Shown: positions 23,573 through 38,500 of the stretch, one piece after another
Layout of the letters: each line of letters begins with the position of its first letter
Numbering within the stretch: position 1 is the first letter of the stretch
NCBI RefSeq assembly: GCF_028583425.1
Contig: NC_072799.1
Coordinates: 85,794,217-85,858,216, forward strand
Source of the DNA: Eublepharis macularius
Lineage: Eukaryota > Chordata > Lepidosauria > Squamata > Eublepharidae
Length of the DNA stretch: 64,000 bases
Direction of reading: 5' to 3'
Notes under the pieces: generated by a model
The model's input: only the letters and a program-made list of their open reading frames with translations
Databases searched by the model: none
What the model was told of the DNA's origin: nothing
Program-made: the position numbers and the translations under genes

Positions 23573-26500
23573 TAATTAATTAATTAATTAATTAATTAGC
23601 ATCTATACAGCTGTGGAGTCTCCCTTTTTAATATTTAACCTTTTGAGAATAGAAAAAATATAGCTGTATAGAATTTGGGCAGGAATAAATAAGAATAATA
23701 CTTTGGTAAGGTATGAACTTCTGGAATAATGGACTTGAATTCCACAATTTTATGAATAAGCAAATGGGAGAAATTGCTAAAGTTTTCATAGATATCCTAC
23801 ACATTGTGGAGATGTAGTCCTGCTACCAAACAATGTATCTCCTATATCAAGTTCTTTCTTAGGCTGCCATAAACTTAGATTGTGATATGATGTCAACATG
23901 TCACATATTTTCCCCTCCCCTAGCTAATGATATGGGGTGGAGGATGGGTGAGGGAAAATACATGATGTGATGACATCACATCGCAAGGTAACTGCTACTT
24001 ACACATTACAGTGACTACAAGAAAATGTGGCATGTGGATGCCATTTTCACCAGCAGCGATGTATCTTGGGTGATTCATAGTTCTGCACTTGTACACACAC
24101 ACTCTCTCGCTTAAAAAAAGAAATCTGATTTAAAACTTAAGTTGGCTGAACATACTTGGATTTTCACCTTTCATAGAGCATCTGATTATTACCTTATTAA
24201 AATTGGAAGACAAATGTAATGCTATGATTAAAGATGCTTCTAACAGGAATTGAATAACTAATAATGAGACCTATGACAGGTCTGCCACAAAAATGAGTGC
24301 TTGAGTGAGGTATAAATCAATCCTCCGAAAACAAAGAAATAAAATTGAATTAGTAACACATTTCTGTTTTTAATGGCATTTTAAAACATGGTCTGGTAGT
24401 TTGTGTGTTTGCATTTGGCAGCTTGTTTCTACTTAGTTTTTAATATTTGCCTTCTGCTTGAGTAGCCATGAAAGAATTGCTTAAACTCTAGCATATTTCT
24501 CCTATGTCAGGTGAACATAAAATTTGACCTTCTGTGGCATCTCAGTATCTCCATTTTACCATGAACGCCAATTTTAACCAGGTCTGTGTGCAATTTTGGG
24601 GAGGGGGGGGGGAATTAAAATCCTGTGGTAAAAAAAGTTGAATTTGGTGGAATGTTTTGAATTTGAAACATTTTTCAAAATTGATCATTTTTGTGATTTT
24701 CTAGTATTTTGCACATTTTATTATGGTTTTGCTTATCGCAAGGAGGCCAGGAAAGCTATAGCGGACATCAAAGTCTTTTTCTCAATTTCATTCCACCATT
24801 GCTTTTTGCTTCTGAGATTTCTGCTGGCATCACCCACATTTTCAAGCATTTCTTCACCGCCATAAAAGTATTAGAAACTCGCATTCAGTGAGAGAGAGAG
24901 AGAGAGAGAGGAGCTGAGTTTTGTTTTTCTTCTGTATTACATTTTTATCCTGCCATTGCTTCAAGTGAGCTTGAGCCAACATTTGTGGTTCATCCCTCCT
25001 CCTTGTTCCTGATTATAATACTCTAAGGAAATATAGATCCTATTGCATGTTCCTAGCCCAAAGGCCAAAGGCTATTTAATTCATTTTCAGATCGCAGTAT
25101 TTTTTAAAATTAGGTTTGGGGAGATTTCTAACCCATGCAAAATTATTTTTAAGATATTACCGTGAAGTCATGCCTGGAGAAATTGTGAAGATATCCAGAT
25201 ACGACATCCAAACATTGGATGTTGTACCAAGGCCTGAAGGAGATCCATCAGCATTTTGTATTTTCGAATATGTATATTTTGCAAGGCCTGATAGCATCTT
25301 TGAAGGCAAGTGACCAGATCTGTTTTGTCAAACATAAATGAATAAACATTACACTTGAAGATTTTGAAAGGTCTACAGAAGGCTGGGTGTGCCCAGCTTT
25401 TGAGGCTATGTCAGAGTGGTGTCAGTAAAGGAATTTCATTCACATTTAACCTATTCCAGTGCACATAGAGGGAATCATAAGTCAACTGAGACTGAATTTT
25501 GCAGTCATGAGTGCCCGCTTTGGGTGCCCTTGGTGCTCCTGCCCTCTATCGCCCTTGGCAATTACCTAAGGCAGCTTAGAGCGGAACCACAAGTGACAAA
25601 AGGCACAGGTTGGACACTTGTCAGCTTCCCTCAAGTTTTGATGGGAAATGTAGGCAGCTTGGCGGAATGTTGGACAAGTGACAGTTGAAAAGTCCATTGG
25701 ACAGTAGTCAGGGAGCCAAGCTGCAAGACCAGGATGCCTACATTTCCCATCAAAACTTGATGGGAACTTGTAGTTCCGCTCTACGTGGGCAAGGCCACTT
25801 CTGGAACACAGCGATTGAGAGTTCTGGTTCTACAGAGTGCCAGTAAAAAAATCATGAATTTCTGTTGGTTACATTATGGTATTTCATGTATATTTGGCTT
25901 GAGAAGTATGTGGCCTAGCTAGCTTTGTCGGAAATCTGAAAGTTTACTGAATACAATGAATATCCCTCGTTTTGCTGCTTTCTCTGGCCTTCCTGTGAAA
26001 TACTGAACTCACGGCTGTTAACATATTCTACCATAAATTGTGAACCTAAAGATTAATTCATTATGACCTGCTTGACAAAATTAACTTACAGTGCAATCCT
26101 AACTTCAACAGACTTTGAAGGGTATAACTGTGCCAAGGACTGGTCCATTAGAAAGCCTGTTGTCATCTCTGATGTTTTATTTTCTGTCTAATCTGATTTG
26201 TCCCATACAGCAAATGTTTTCTCACACCTTCTCTGTGCCCAGGCATACTAAGAAATATCTTGTACAGCTGTCTTTTGAGAGCCTAAAAATACTGTGCATG
26301 ATTATACCACAGGTCCATCAAGTCTAGCATCCTGACCATTCACAATGCTCAACCTTATGGCTCCAGGAAGTCCATAATTTATTTATTTTTATTTTTTATG
26401 CCATTTATAGTCCGCTTTTCTCACTGAGACTCAAGGCAGATTACACAGTGTGAGATTAGTACAGTCAATATTAAGAACATTTCCATAAACAATGCCGTAG

Positions 26501-29500
26501 GGTAAATAGATACAAGTTCACAAAGACATAGCATTAGCAGGAATCCAGTACAACATAGTGGGGAAGTCTATGGTTCCTAACTCATTAGCAAAGCATTTGA
26601 GACCCCCCCCCCCGCCACAACACAGCCCTCCTTTCTGAGTAAAAAGCCTTTTTGAATAATTTGGTTTTGCATCATTTGTGGAAAGCCAGAAGAGTGGGGG
26701 CTCTCTTGACCTCCTCAGGCAGGCCATTCCACAGGGTGTGTGGCCACCACAGAAAAATCCCATTGATTTCACCGATATGCAGGATGGCACTTGCAGGAGA
26801 CCCTGTTTGGAAGAGCAAAGTTTCCGTGGAGGAGCTTAGGGAGGGAGGTGGGTCCCATAGCTATGTCGGACCAAGGCCGTGAAGAGTTTTGTAAGTGATA
26901 ACCAATACCTTGAACTGAGCACGGTAACTAACGGGTAGACAATAGAGTGACTGCAGGATGGGAGTGATGTTCATGCTCCTGCTCGCTCCTGATAAGTTGA
27001 GCTGCAGCGCTTTGCACCTAAGCAGGCATGAAGGCCTTCCTTTTTACTGCAACTGGTGTTCAGAGGCATACCCCCTCTGAACATAGTTGTTGCACCTAAC
27101 CACTATGGCTAATAGCTGTTGGGCTACCTGTCAGTTACTGTGCTCAGTTCAAGGTATTGGTTATTACATACAAAGCTCTTCATAGCCTTGGCCCAGCATA
27201 CCTACAGGACCGCCTCCCTCCCTATGTCCCCCCACTCTTCTGGCTTTCTGCAAACGATGCAAAACTGAATTATTCAAAAAGGCTTTTTACTCAAATAGGA
27301 GGGAAGTATGTTAGGGAGGGGTCTCAGACACTTCACTAATGAGTTAGGGACCATAGACTTCACCACTATGTTGCCTTACATATTCTCTGCTGCTTTGAAT
27401 ATGTACTCCTATATACTACCTGTGCTTCATGTTATCTAATGTTAGCCCTAGAATTGATTATGTTCTGTTTCAGCAATTCTTCAACTCTGTATTGGATCCT
27501 TGTTATGTCTTTGTAAAATCCTATGATGTTGTTTATGGAAATGCCCTTGATACTGTTTGGAAATAATCTCACACTATGTAATCCACCTTGAGTCTCAGTG
27601 AAAAAGGCGAACTATAAATGACATAAATAAATAAATAAATAAAGTATCTTCTGTGAACTTGTGTAGTTCTCTTTTAAAGCCATCTAAGGGAATGCCTTTT
27701 GTTAACATCTTGTGGCAGTGAATTCCATAAATTAGTTATGCATTGTGTGCGCTCCTTTTTGCTAGTTGAAGGCATAACCAAAATCTGTTGGTGCTCGTTT
27801 TGCCTGAGGCCTGTTTAGGAGATACACAACTTTGACAAGAGCTACACCAAATTGGTGCCATATTTAAACAAACAACTCTAGTAACCTTTTAACTCTTCTT
27901 TTGAACCAAGCAGAGAAAATATGAACCAGTTTAAATAGTTCCTAATTGAAATATTTTCTATAATAAGATTTTTGTACAAAGGTATGAGATTGTACTTGCA
28001 TTTAATCAAGAAACTGACCAGAGTCCCTGGGTATAAGCTTTCTTGGAATAGTTTTGTATGCACAAATTTAGCAAATACAGCTGTGGCTTGGATGCACAGG
28101 GCTGTCTCCCAGTAGTCCTTCCCTCAGCTTGTGTTTATTTGGAGGATGTCCAAAGTGGCTGTAGCACTTTTGGAGTGTGGTGGTTACTATGGTAGACTTT
28201 GCTTACATATTAAGTTGCTGTACAAACTTGGTCTGAACTTCCACTCTTGCAGAAATGCATCTTGTGACATGAAAGGCAACAGAGAAAAATCTATTGGACA
28301 GCCAAAATGTCTGGCTTTTCTCAATCTCCATAGGTCAGATGGTGTATTCTGTAAGGAGGAGATGTGGCCAACAGCTTGCTATTGAAGCTCCAGTGGAGGC
28401 AGATTTGGTTAGCACAGTTCCAGAATCCGCAACTCCAGCAGCTCTTGGCTATGCACAAAAGGTACCGTTGGATGTCTTCTCCTTTTTCTCTATTTGTTTT
28501 TTATTGCAAGGATGCTTTTAATGCTTTTATATGTCATGTAACACAGAGATCTTTGTGGTATTTCTCATAGTTAGCTAACTAATTTATTTATGAGATCTAT
28601 ACCCTTGCCTTTGCTTCAGGGCATCTGACAAGAAGTTAAAATATAGCAAATCAGTGAACAATGAAAATTATCAAAGGGGCTCTATCATTTTATTGTTTAT
28701 TAATACATTAATATCAGTCCCGTGGCACAGAGTGGTAAGCTGCAGTACTGCAGTCCAAGCTCTGCTCACGACCTGAGTTCGATCCTGGCGGAAGCCGGGT
28801 TCAGATAGCTGGCTCAAGGTTGACTCAGCCTTCCATCCTTCCGAGGTCAGTAAAATGAGTACCCAGTTTCCTGGGGGTAAAGTGTAGATGACTGAATTTG
28901 TGGCCAAGCTGAGATTCCACCAGCAATCTTTTTTAAAAAAATAATTGTATTGAAATTGTAAGATCTATAACAACAAATAAATAGCAATAAATAACAATAG
29001 ATAGCAATAAATAGCAATAACAATATTAGTAATAACAATAATTAATATAAACAATGTGTAGCTCTCTAAAAAACAAGAAGACATATCTAGTTATATAATT
29101 GCTTTTTCGGGGAGAATATGTTAACAATATCAAATGTGGTGCTTCAATATATAAGTCTCTTACATATTTGCTTATAAATTAAAGATTTTTAATCCAGGTA
29201 GAGAACTATTAGTTTCTAAGTAATCAAAGAAAGGGAACCATTTCTCAATAAAGTTCATTGTGTTCGGGAAATGTTATGCTTGATATAGTTTATCGTAGTT
29301 TTTTGGAGATATAATGGTTCCATATTTTAGAATACCAATTATCAATTGAGGGAATGGATTTTGCTTTCTAGTGCATGGCTATTGCACTTTTTGCTGCTAC
29401 TAACAAAGTGCCTATGAGATCTCTTCTTATCGGGGGAATGGGGACTTGATGTTTATCTCACTGATCTAAGAAAATAATCTCCGGTGATAGGGGAATCTCA

Positions 29501-32500
29501 AATCCCATAATACATTTGGACAGACTTCCGGCTTGGGGATCATGGAGGTCTGAAGCAGCTCAGGGAGCTGGGCTGTCCAAGTTGCTGTTTGTCTGGGCTG
29601 GTGGGGTGCAAGATCACCCACGGCCCCCTGCTTTCAGGCGGAGAGCAGGTAAGAACACTTGAGACCCAGAGAGTGAGTAGATCTCGGCTGAGGGGGGGTT
29701 CTGAATAAAGGACTCCCTTTCAGCCTTGAGGTCCCGCTCTAAGACGGGTGGCTGTAATCTCTGCAGCAGCTTTGGAGTCATTGAATTGGCATAGGACCGC
29801 CGTACCCAAGCTTCAGTAACACCAATGAACTAATTTGAACATCAGAAACAGTGATTACAACCCAGAAAAGAGCCAAAAAGGTAAAGTTCAATATCTCTTC
29901 TATAATGCTAGATTTGGACTGGAAAAATAAAGTAAAAGTGGAAATCAGGCTTTGAAATTGAGTAAAGAGCTAATTAAGTTCACTCCGGAAAGGAAATAAC
30001 GTGAAAATAAGACTTTTTAAAGCTATTAGAGGAGAAAAGAGACTATTGTTTATATACTTGCGGTTTTGAGAGAAAACGAACTGTTGAGAACGGAGGAAGT
30101 ATCGCGAGAAGGTAGCTGTGAGACGGGAGAAGGAACAGGAAGTGCGTCAGAAACCATCAAGCTAAGGCGACAAAGGGACCGCTGAGAGGAGAAGGAAGTA
30201 GAAAATCGCCATTTTGGAAGAGGGAAAGGGCATGACTTCAATGTAAAAGGAAGTGCTCCATTTTGAAGAAGGAAAATGGCAAGACTTCAACCTTAAAACC
30301 ATAGAGAAAAGACGCCCGACATTTTGGATGATATAAAGTGCATCACAGGAAAAAAATCGAATTTTAACTGATTAAAATAGCGGAAATAAAATATTTAAAT
30401 CACGGATTTGAGGAAGAGAGTAGACTCGTGGGAGCGAAGTAAATCAAGCCCCACAATGTCGAAAAAAGACTGGCAATCAGCATTTGATAACTTGGATAAA
30501 AAGATGGTGGAAGGTAATAAAGAATTAAAAGAAACTATGCAAGAGATGTTGAAAGATCTTAAGGAAACAATTAAATCGGAGGTGGCTGAACTGGCGAAGA
30601 ATATGGAAGATGTTAAGAAGGAATTACAAACGACGCAGCAAAATGTTAAAGAAGTTGAAGAAAAAACAGAAAAATTGGCTACCTCTCTCAAAGTGGAAAC
30701 TTCAGTGCTAAGCGACAGAATGGCTGTGATGGAGTGTAAATACATGGACAGACAACTTTGTTTTAGAGGCGTCCTGGAGGAGGAAGGAAGAACAGATTTT
30801 GGAGATTTTGACAGGATTCTTGAATAAAACACTGGAGGAGATTGCAAGCAACGTGGATGTGGCGTACAGAATTAACTCAACATATGCAGCTCAAAAAACT
30901 CTACCCAGAGATATGATTGTGCAGTTTATTACAAAGAGAATGAAAGAAGAAATTCTTAGCAGGCATTTCCAAAATCCACTGGTAATGGATGGCGAGAAGG
31001 TGAGAATGAAAGAGCTACCCAAGAGAGTTTTGATGGAAAGGAAAAAATACAGAGAACTTACCCAAGGTTCTGAAGGAGTTAAATATAAGATACAGATGGG
31101 AGATACCAGAAGATGTGAGCTTTGAATTTAAATCAACTAGAAGAACCATCAGATCACGACATGAGATGGAGATGTTCTTTTTTGACAATGAAAAAGACTT
31201 ACCTAAGAGACCTAGAACATAATCATGGAGTGCAAAGTAATTTCATGGAATGTAAACGGACTAAATTCACCTTCCAAACACAAGGCTATTTTTCATTGGC
31301 TATCTAAACAACAATGCAGTGTAACTTGTTTACAAGAGACCCATGTTAAAAAACAAGATCTAAAGTATTTAAAATATAGTAAATTGGGTAGAGAATTTGT
31401 GACTGCAACTAAACAAAAGAAGAGTTGTTTTGTATGTTAAAGAAGAGTTACAACCTAAATTGATATTTAATGATTTGGAAGGCAGATATGTGGCGGTGGA
31501 ATTTATTTGGACTTTCAGAAAATATTGATAGTGGGAATCTATGCACCAAATGGGGCCAAGGACAATTTTTTTTAGGAATTGATTAATCAACTAGATTAAG
31601 TGACATATGCTCAAATAATTTTGGCGGGCGATTTTAATGGGGTGGCAAATTTGCAAGCAGACAAAAAAACCGAAGAGAATACAAAAGAAAAGGGGACTGT
31701 TGCCAAAATCGTTTTTTGAAATACAAAATCAGGAGAATTTAGAAGACGTTTGGAAAAGAAGCAACCCTAAGACCAAGCAATATACTTTCAATTCTGCAAG
31801 ACACTCATCGCTATCGAGAATAGATATGTTCTGGGCCTCAAAAGACTTAACAATATGGACTAAGGAGGTTGAAATAATGCCTAAAGTGAGCTCAGATCAT
31901 AACCCAATTATGTGGAGATTTGGAAAATGCGTGAAAAAGTACAGGTGGAGAATGAATGAAGACTTATTAACTCATCAGAGCAACTTGTTACAGAAAGAAA
32001 CCAGATTTTTTATACAATATAACTTAGACAAATCGGTACGAACACCTACGGTATGGGATACTTATAAAGCTGTCATTCTAATGGACTTAAATGCTAATGG
32101 ACTTAAATGCAAGAGACAAGAAAAGAAAGGAGGAAAAACAGAAAGAAATTCAAGAAAAAATAAAAGTCAAAGAGATGCAATTAAAGAAAAGACCAGGAAA
32201 AAAGAAATTACATCAGGAGATACGGATGTTACAAGAACAAATAAGAGCTATGGAGAACAAAGAATTGGAGTGAGAATTGAAAAAATTAAAACAAAAGACA
32301 TTTGAAGGGGCCAATAAACCGGGGAAATATTTAGCTTGGCAATTGAAAAAAAGGAGAGAAAAGAGAATGATAACCAAGATTGTGGAGAATGACAAAATGT
32401 TAACGGACCAACCAGCTATAAGTAGAGCGTTTTATAAATTTTATGCTAAATTATATCAGAGAAAAAGGGTGGATGTGAATGCTATTGATCGATATTTGGA

Positions 32501-35500
32501 CAAAATTAATTTACCAATGATAATCTGAGAAGTGGAAGGAAAAATTAAATGCTGAAATAACAGAAACAGAAATTATGGATGCAATACAATCGACCAAATT
32601 GGGGAAGGCACCAGGACCTGATGGAATAACGGCTAAATTTTATAAAGTAATGGCAAAAGAAGTGGCGCCTTTCCTGAAAAAAGTGATGAATGGGATTTTA
32701 AAGGGACAAAAGATTCCTGAAACCTGGAATGAGACTAACATATCATTGATTCCAAAAGAAGAGCAGGATTTATGCAATGTTAAAAACTATCGACCTATAT
32801 CATTGTTAAATAATGACTATAAGATATTTGCGAAAATATTGGCGGAGAGGCTCAAAGAATGGCTGGTTGAATTTATTGCAGAAGAACAAGCAGGATTTTT
32901 ACCAAACAGACAGATTAAAGACAATTTAAGGACGGTAATAAATGCAATAGAGTACTATGATAGACATTGTGAAAAAGAAGTCGGTTTCTTTTTTGTGGAT
33001 GCAGAGAAGGCATCCAATTCCAATTTAAATTAGAATTTTATGTTCGCCACAATGGAGAAGTTACAGATGGGAAAAGAGTTCATTCAAGCGGTAAGAACTA
33101 TATATAAAGACCAATGTGCAGCAATTGTAGTAAATGATGAATTAACTAAGAAACTAGAAATACGGAAGGGCACAAGGCAGGGTTGCCCATTGTCTTCACT
33201 GTTGTTTGTCATGATACTGGAAATTTTATTGATGCAGATACGAGAGGATGATGCCATAAGAGGTATGAAGATTAAGGGATTTACATTTAAAGTCAGAGCC
33301 TTTGCAGTTGATGTAATGGTTATTGGAGAAGACCCAATTCAAAACATGCCAAGATTGTTGGATAAGATAAAAGAATGTGGAGATTTGGCTGGATTTTATG
33401 TTAATAAAAGAAAATCTAAGCTATTGTGCAAGAATATGGTGAAACAAAGACAAGAAGAGTTAATGGAAATTACCAATTGCGAGGTAACACATAAAGTAAA
33501 ATATTTAGGAATAGAACTTACTGCTAAAAATATTGACTTATTCAGGAACAATTATGAAAAGCTATGGCAACAAATAGACAGAGACTTAATCAAATGGAAT
33601 AAGTTGAATTTGTCATGGCTGGGAAGAATAGCAGCAATTAAAATGAATGTACTACCACGGATTATGTTTTTATTGCAAACAATACCAATAATAAGAGACA
33701 ATAAACAATTTGATAAGTGGCAAAGGAAAATATCGGACTTTGTATGGGCAGGGAAGAAGCCTCGAGTGAAGATGAAAGTGTTATGTGATGCCAAAGAAAG
33801 AGGGGGACTACAATTACCAAATATAAGACTATACCATGAAGCAGTATGTTTGGTGTGGCTCAGGGAATGGATGTTGTTAGTGAATCTTAAACTTTTAACA
33901 CTTGAAGGATGCAAGAAACTCTTTGGTTGGCATGCGTACTTATGGTATGACAAAATTAAAGCGGACTCTATGTTCCTGCATCATTACATTAGACGAAGCC
34001 TCTACACGGTCTGGCAAAAATATAAAAAATATTTGGATGAGGGTATCCCGACGTGGGTGGTGCCACTGGAAGTTATTGACCCGAGAACAATTTACAACAG
34101 AGAGGAATGTTTGTCATATAAGGAGGTGTTGAAAATGAAGCAAAATATGATTAAACTTAAAACAGGAGAAGAATTATCCTCTCGCTATGGATGGTTCCAA
34201 TACAGACAGATTAAAGACTTATATGACAAGGATCGTTTAAAATAGGGATTTAAATGGAAAAACTCTGAATTGGAAGAAAGTATACTACAAGAAGGCAAGA
34301 AAAAGATTTCTAAAGTCTATAAGATTTTGTTAAAATGGTATACAGAAGACGAAACTGTTAAAGTCCAGATGGTGAAGTGGGCTATAAATTGTAATAGAGA
34401 CATAACAATGGAGGCATGGGAATACTTGTGGAAAAATACATTGAAGATATCGACTTGTACCAATATTAAAGAAAATGTTTATAAGATGATATATAGATGG
34501 TACCTAACGCCGAAGAAAATAGCATATGGGAACAACAAAATGTCAGACAAGTGTTGGAAATGTAAAAACCATGAAGGTTCATTATATCATATGTGGTGGA
34601 CCTGTGAGGTAGCAAAGCAGTTCTGGGGAGATATTACAGAAGTTATGACTGAAATTTTACAAATCCCAATAAATAAGAACCCAGAACTGTTGTTGCTAAA
34701 TCTGAAATTAGAAGAGATTCCCAGGCAACAAAGAACTTTATTATTCTATATGACAACAGCGGCAAGAATTTTATATGCTCAGAAGTGGAAGATGCAAGAA
34801 GTACCATCTATTGAAAATTGGATACAAAAATTGCTGTACATGGCAGAAATGGATAAAATGACGAGAAAGTTCAGAGAACAGAATCCAGAAGAATTTCTTA
34901 ATGATTGGGGTAAACTGAAACAGTATTTGGAAAAGAAGTGGGACGTAAAGGGACAATTATGGTTGTTAGATAACTATTAATTTTGCAGAAAGGAGGAGAT
35001 ACTGATCTTTACAAGAGAAGAGAGGATATAAGTTAGAAACATAATGTAACTGATAGTTTGATGTTAGGTTTTGTTCAATCTAATATATATTTATTTTACT
35101 AGTGTGTTAAGATAGTTAAGAATAGAACAGGGGATATAAGTAGTAGATTCAGACAGCGGGTTGGAAAACTGTTGGATTAAGGGGGGAGGGAAAAGGGTGG
35201 GAGAATATGGAAGTGAGGGTTTTAATTGAAAATCTGTAATATTAATTTTTACTCACCCAATAAAAAAATTTCTTCAAATCCCATAATACATTTAAGTTCC
35301 CTTAAGACCATGTTCCAAAATTTTCCAATAAAGGGACATCTCCACCAACAATGTGAAAAATTTCCTTCCTCTCCGCAGTTTTTCCAACAGTTTGGAGAGG
35401 ATGAAGAAGAGAACTGAGATATTTTCTTTGGTGTTATGTATTATCTGTTAACAATTTTGTATGTTCGCAATTTAGTGACTATAAATTTTGAATTACAAAT

Positions 35501-38500
35501 ATTGGATGACCATATACATTTCCATCTTTCAGTAGAATTTTCAGTTTGACAATCTTGGAGCCAATGGTCTTGATATTTCCATGTTTTATGTTTTTGGGTG
35601 TATAATACTGTATTATATATTTTGGATATTAAACCCCTTTTGTGATTTGTAAATGGGTCTAAGAAAATCTCAAATTCAGATTTTGGAGAAGTCAATATTT
35701 TTTATAAATTAATACGGTCAGCAAGGTTTTGAAGTTTAAAATATCTGAACCATTGGACCTCCTGACTCACTTTCTTTTCTATTTCTAATCTTTCTAGCAA
35801 TCTAGTATGGGATGATATATCTATTATTCTGGTTAAGTCTAGCCCATTCCAAAATTCATTAAATGATTTATCTTGTTGTAATGAGGACCAGCTTTGGTAT
35901 GTAAAGGTAGAATATCTAGAAATTATTGGAACTAAGTTTTTCCTATTTTGGTCCCATATTTTCAAAATCAAAGATAGATATATGTTGTTGCGAGTTATTT
36001 TAGGTCTTTCTTTTGGGTTACCACAAATTACATTGCTGATTGTATATTGATTTAAAAGTGGGAGGAACGTTTTAGCCCAAATTGGTGGTTCTGAGTGTTT
36101 TAAAAGTTGTAATAAATTAACCAATCTAGTCGCTATATGATAAGAATAAAGATCTGGGTAGCTGAGACCTCCATTTTTACGCTTTTGACGCAGCATGTCA
36201 AAGGCTATTCTCGGTTTTTTATTTTCCCATAGATATTTATTTAATATTCCTTGCCATTGATACAGTTGTTTGCGAGATATGTCTATTGGGATGGCTCTTA
36301 ATAGATAAAGTAGTTTAGGGAAGGCAAACGATTTGACTAGATGGAATCGGTCATACCATGAGAGATGTATGTTGGACCAATCCTTAAATAGTGTTTTAAT
36401 TTGTTCCATTATTTTCATATGATTTAATTTAATAAATGAATTGGGGTTGATTGGAATTGTTACGCCTAAGTATTGAATTTGCTGCTTAGCTATTTGAAAT
36501 TTGTAATCCTTATTGAGTTTTTTACAAGTTTTTTTATCTAGATTAATTGGGAGAAGATGAGATTTCAAGGAGTTAATCTTTAGTCCAGCTATGTTACCGA
36601 ATGCAGTTAATAATTGCTGTAGATGGTTGAAGGAAGAATTTGGATTTTTAAGATATATTAACATATCATCGGCAAAAATGCTGCCTTTAAATGTGTTGGG
36701 TCCTGTGGTGATCCCTTGTATAAGCTTGCAAATTAATGCCTCTATCTGTATTATTACTTGACACTAACTCCCCCTAATTAAAGAATATAACACCCCCTCT
36801 GTTAATTAATAAAATTTTGTTCTGGTCTGAAAGGATTTAGAATCAAATAATAAATATTTTAAAAAGAACTAGTTCACTCTCCTTTCTCACTTTATAACCC
36901 AGTTAATTATAGTCTTATATTGTTATATCACTTCCTGAGTCTTGATATTGATGAGAGCTCGAAATACAGATAGGAGTATATAAAGATAGAATTTGCTGTG
37001 TAAAAATAAAGTTTTATACAGTTACTAATCTTATTCTACTCTTAAATAAGTAATATGTATTCCTAATGTTACATGCAACTTATTTATTACTTATAACTTA
37101 ATGTTATATGCAACTTACTTACAACTATCTTATTGGTAATTTGTCCCCCCACCCTTCCCTCCCTGATTCCCCGATTAGTTTAAACCTGAACAACCCCTTG
37201 TACTTAACCCTAAAAGTTAATCTTAATCTAATATTAAATATAGATATATAAGTAAAAGATTAAAATAAAACCTAGATTTAAATATAACTATTTATAAAGA
37301 AGTTAGCTAGCAGCACCTCTATACTACTGTATTAAAACACACAATAGTATTTACCACCGGCAATAATGCGGTGCCGCTACCCAGAAACACTAGGAGCACG
37401 CACAGAATATCACACACACACACCCCGTTCCCCAAAATAATTTTATTTGGTTTAGTTGAAAATAAAGCAGTCTGCCACAAATCTTAAGTAGGTACACAGG
37501 GATCTTGCTTCCCTTCAGTGGCGATGATGACATCAATTGTGACAGTTTTCTCTTCTGAGAATGCCTCTCAGTCTCCATGTCGGTTTCTGCATCCAGGTCT
37601 TGTAGCAGTTTCCATCCTGACTCTTCATCCATTGCAATGAGAAATTTGCCTTTATGAAGAACTGACAGCTTTGTCAAGTTCAGCCGTCTATACTTAATAC
37701 TTAAACGCCGGAGAGTTTCTGTTAACTGCCTTTAACGTTTTTCTTTTCTCAAGGATCTCTCCCAGTAGTTCTGTGTAGATTGAGACTGTTTTGTCTTCAT
37801 GCTGAAAAAAGCCTTTTTTTCTTGCCACTTCTATGATTTTTTTTTTAGTATGGTAATCTGGCAATTCAACTAATATGTCTCTAGGAGAGTCTTTGACATT
37901 TTGTTTCCTCACTCCAACTCTGTAAGCTTTAGTTACAATCAGTGTTATGCCATCCTCCAAACCAGTCTGAGTCACTAGCCATGAGGCTATATAGGCAGTT
38001 AAGTCAATTTTTGTGTATATCTTTCCTCCACTCCTCTGTTTAAAATTTTTTTGTCTTGCATTTAATTCTAGTTTAAGTAATCTGTCTTGTAGTGATTCAT
38101 TTATTGTTAGAAGCCTCTTTACTTCGTTACAAGCTGTTGTGCTTGTCTCCTTCACTTCTTCTGATTTTGTAGCCACTCTTTGAATTTCTAAGCGCTTACC
38201 TGAGAGTTGATAAAGAAGTGGCTTAATCGCAAGCGAGAATTGTTGTTGAATATTGATTTCTAATCTTGTCAATTTCAAATCTAGCTGTTCTGCCGTTACC
38301 AGCTGTAATAGATCAGTGGCAGGCTGCGCATCTGCCATCTTAACAGCTTAGGCGAATGGGCTCTCTTGCTGACTTTTAAATCATAGAATCATAGAGTTGG
38401 AAGGGGACATACAGACCATCTAGTCCAACCCCCTGCCCAGTGCAGGATCAGCCTAAAGCATCTCTGACAAATATTCATCCAGCCTCTTTTTGAAAACTGT

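Larger units (their letters stand above)
29518..35273 (+). mobile_element. Full-length L1 LINE, + strand, nested in the - strand L1
   Basis: A perfect 20-bp target duplication, TCAAATCCCATAATACATTT, flanks it at 29498-29517 and 35274-35293. The 5'UTR starts GGACAGACTTCCGGC; the 3' end is ACCCAATAAAAAAATTTCT. ORF1 and ORF2 are both present in order but interrupted. The intact target duplication shows that the insertion is younger than the host L1 and fairly recent. Confidence 0.93.

Noticed and set aside
28713-28893. Possible tRNA gene (A and B boxes)
   Set aside because: Continues into a SINE body and lacks a foldable 3' acceptor half; a SINE head, not a tRNA.
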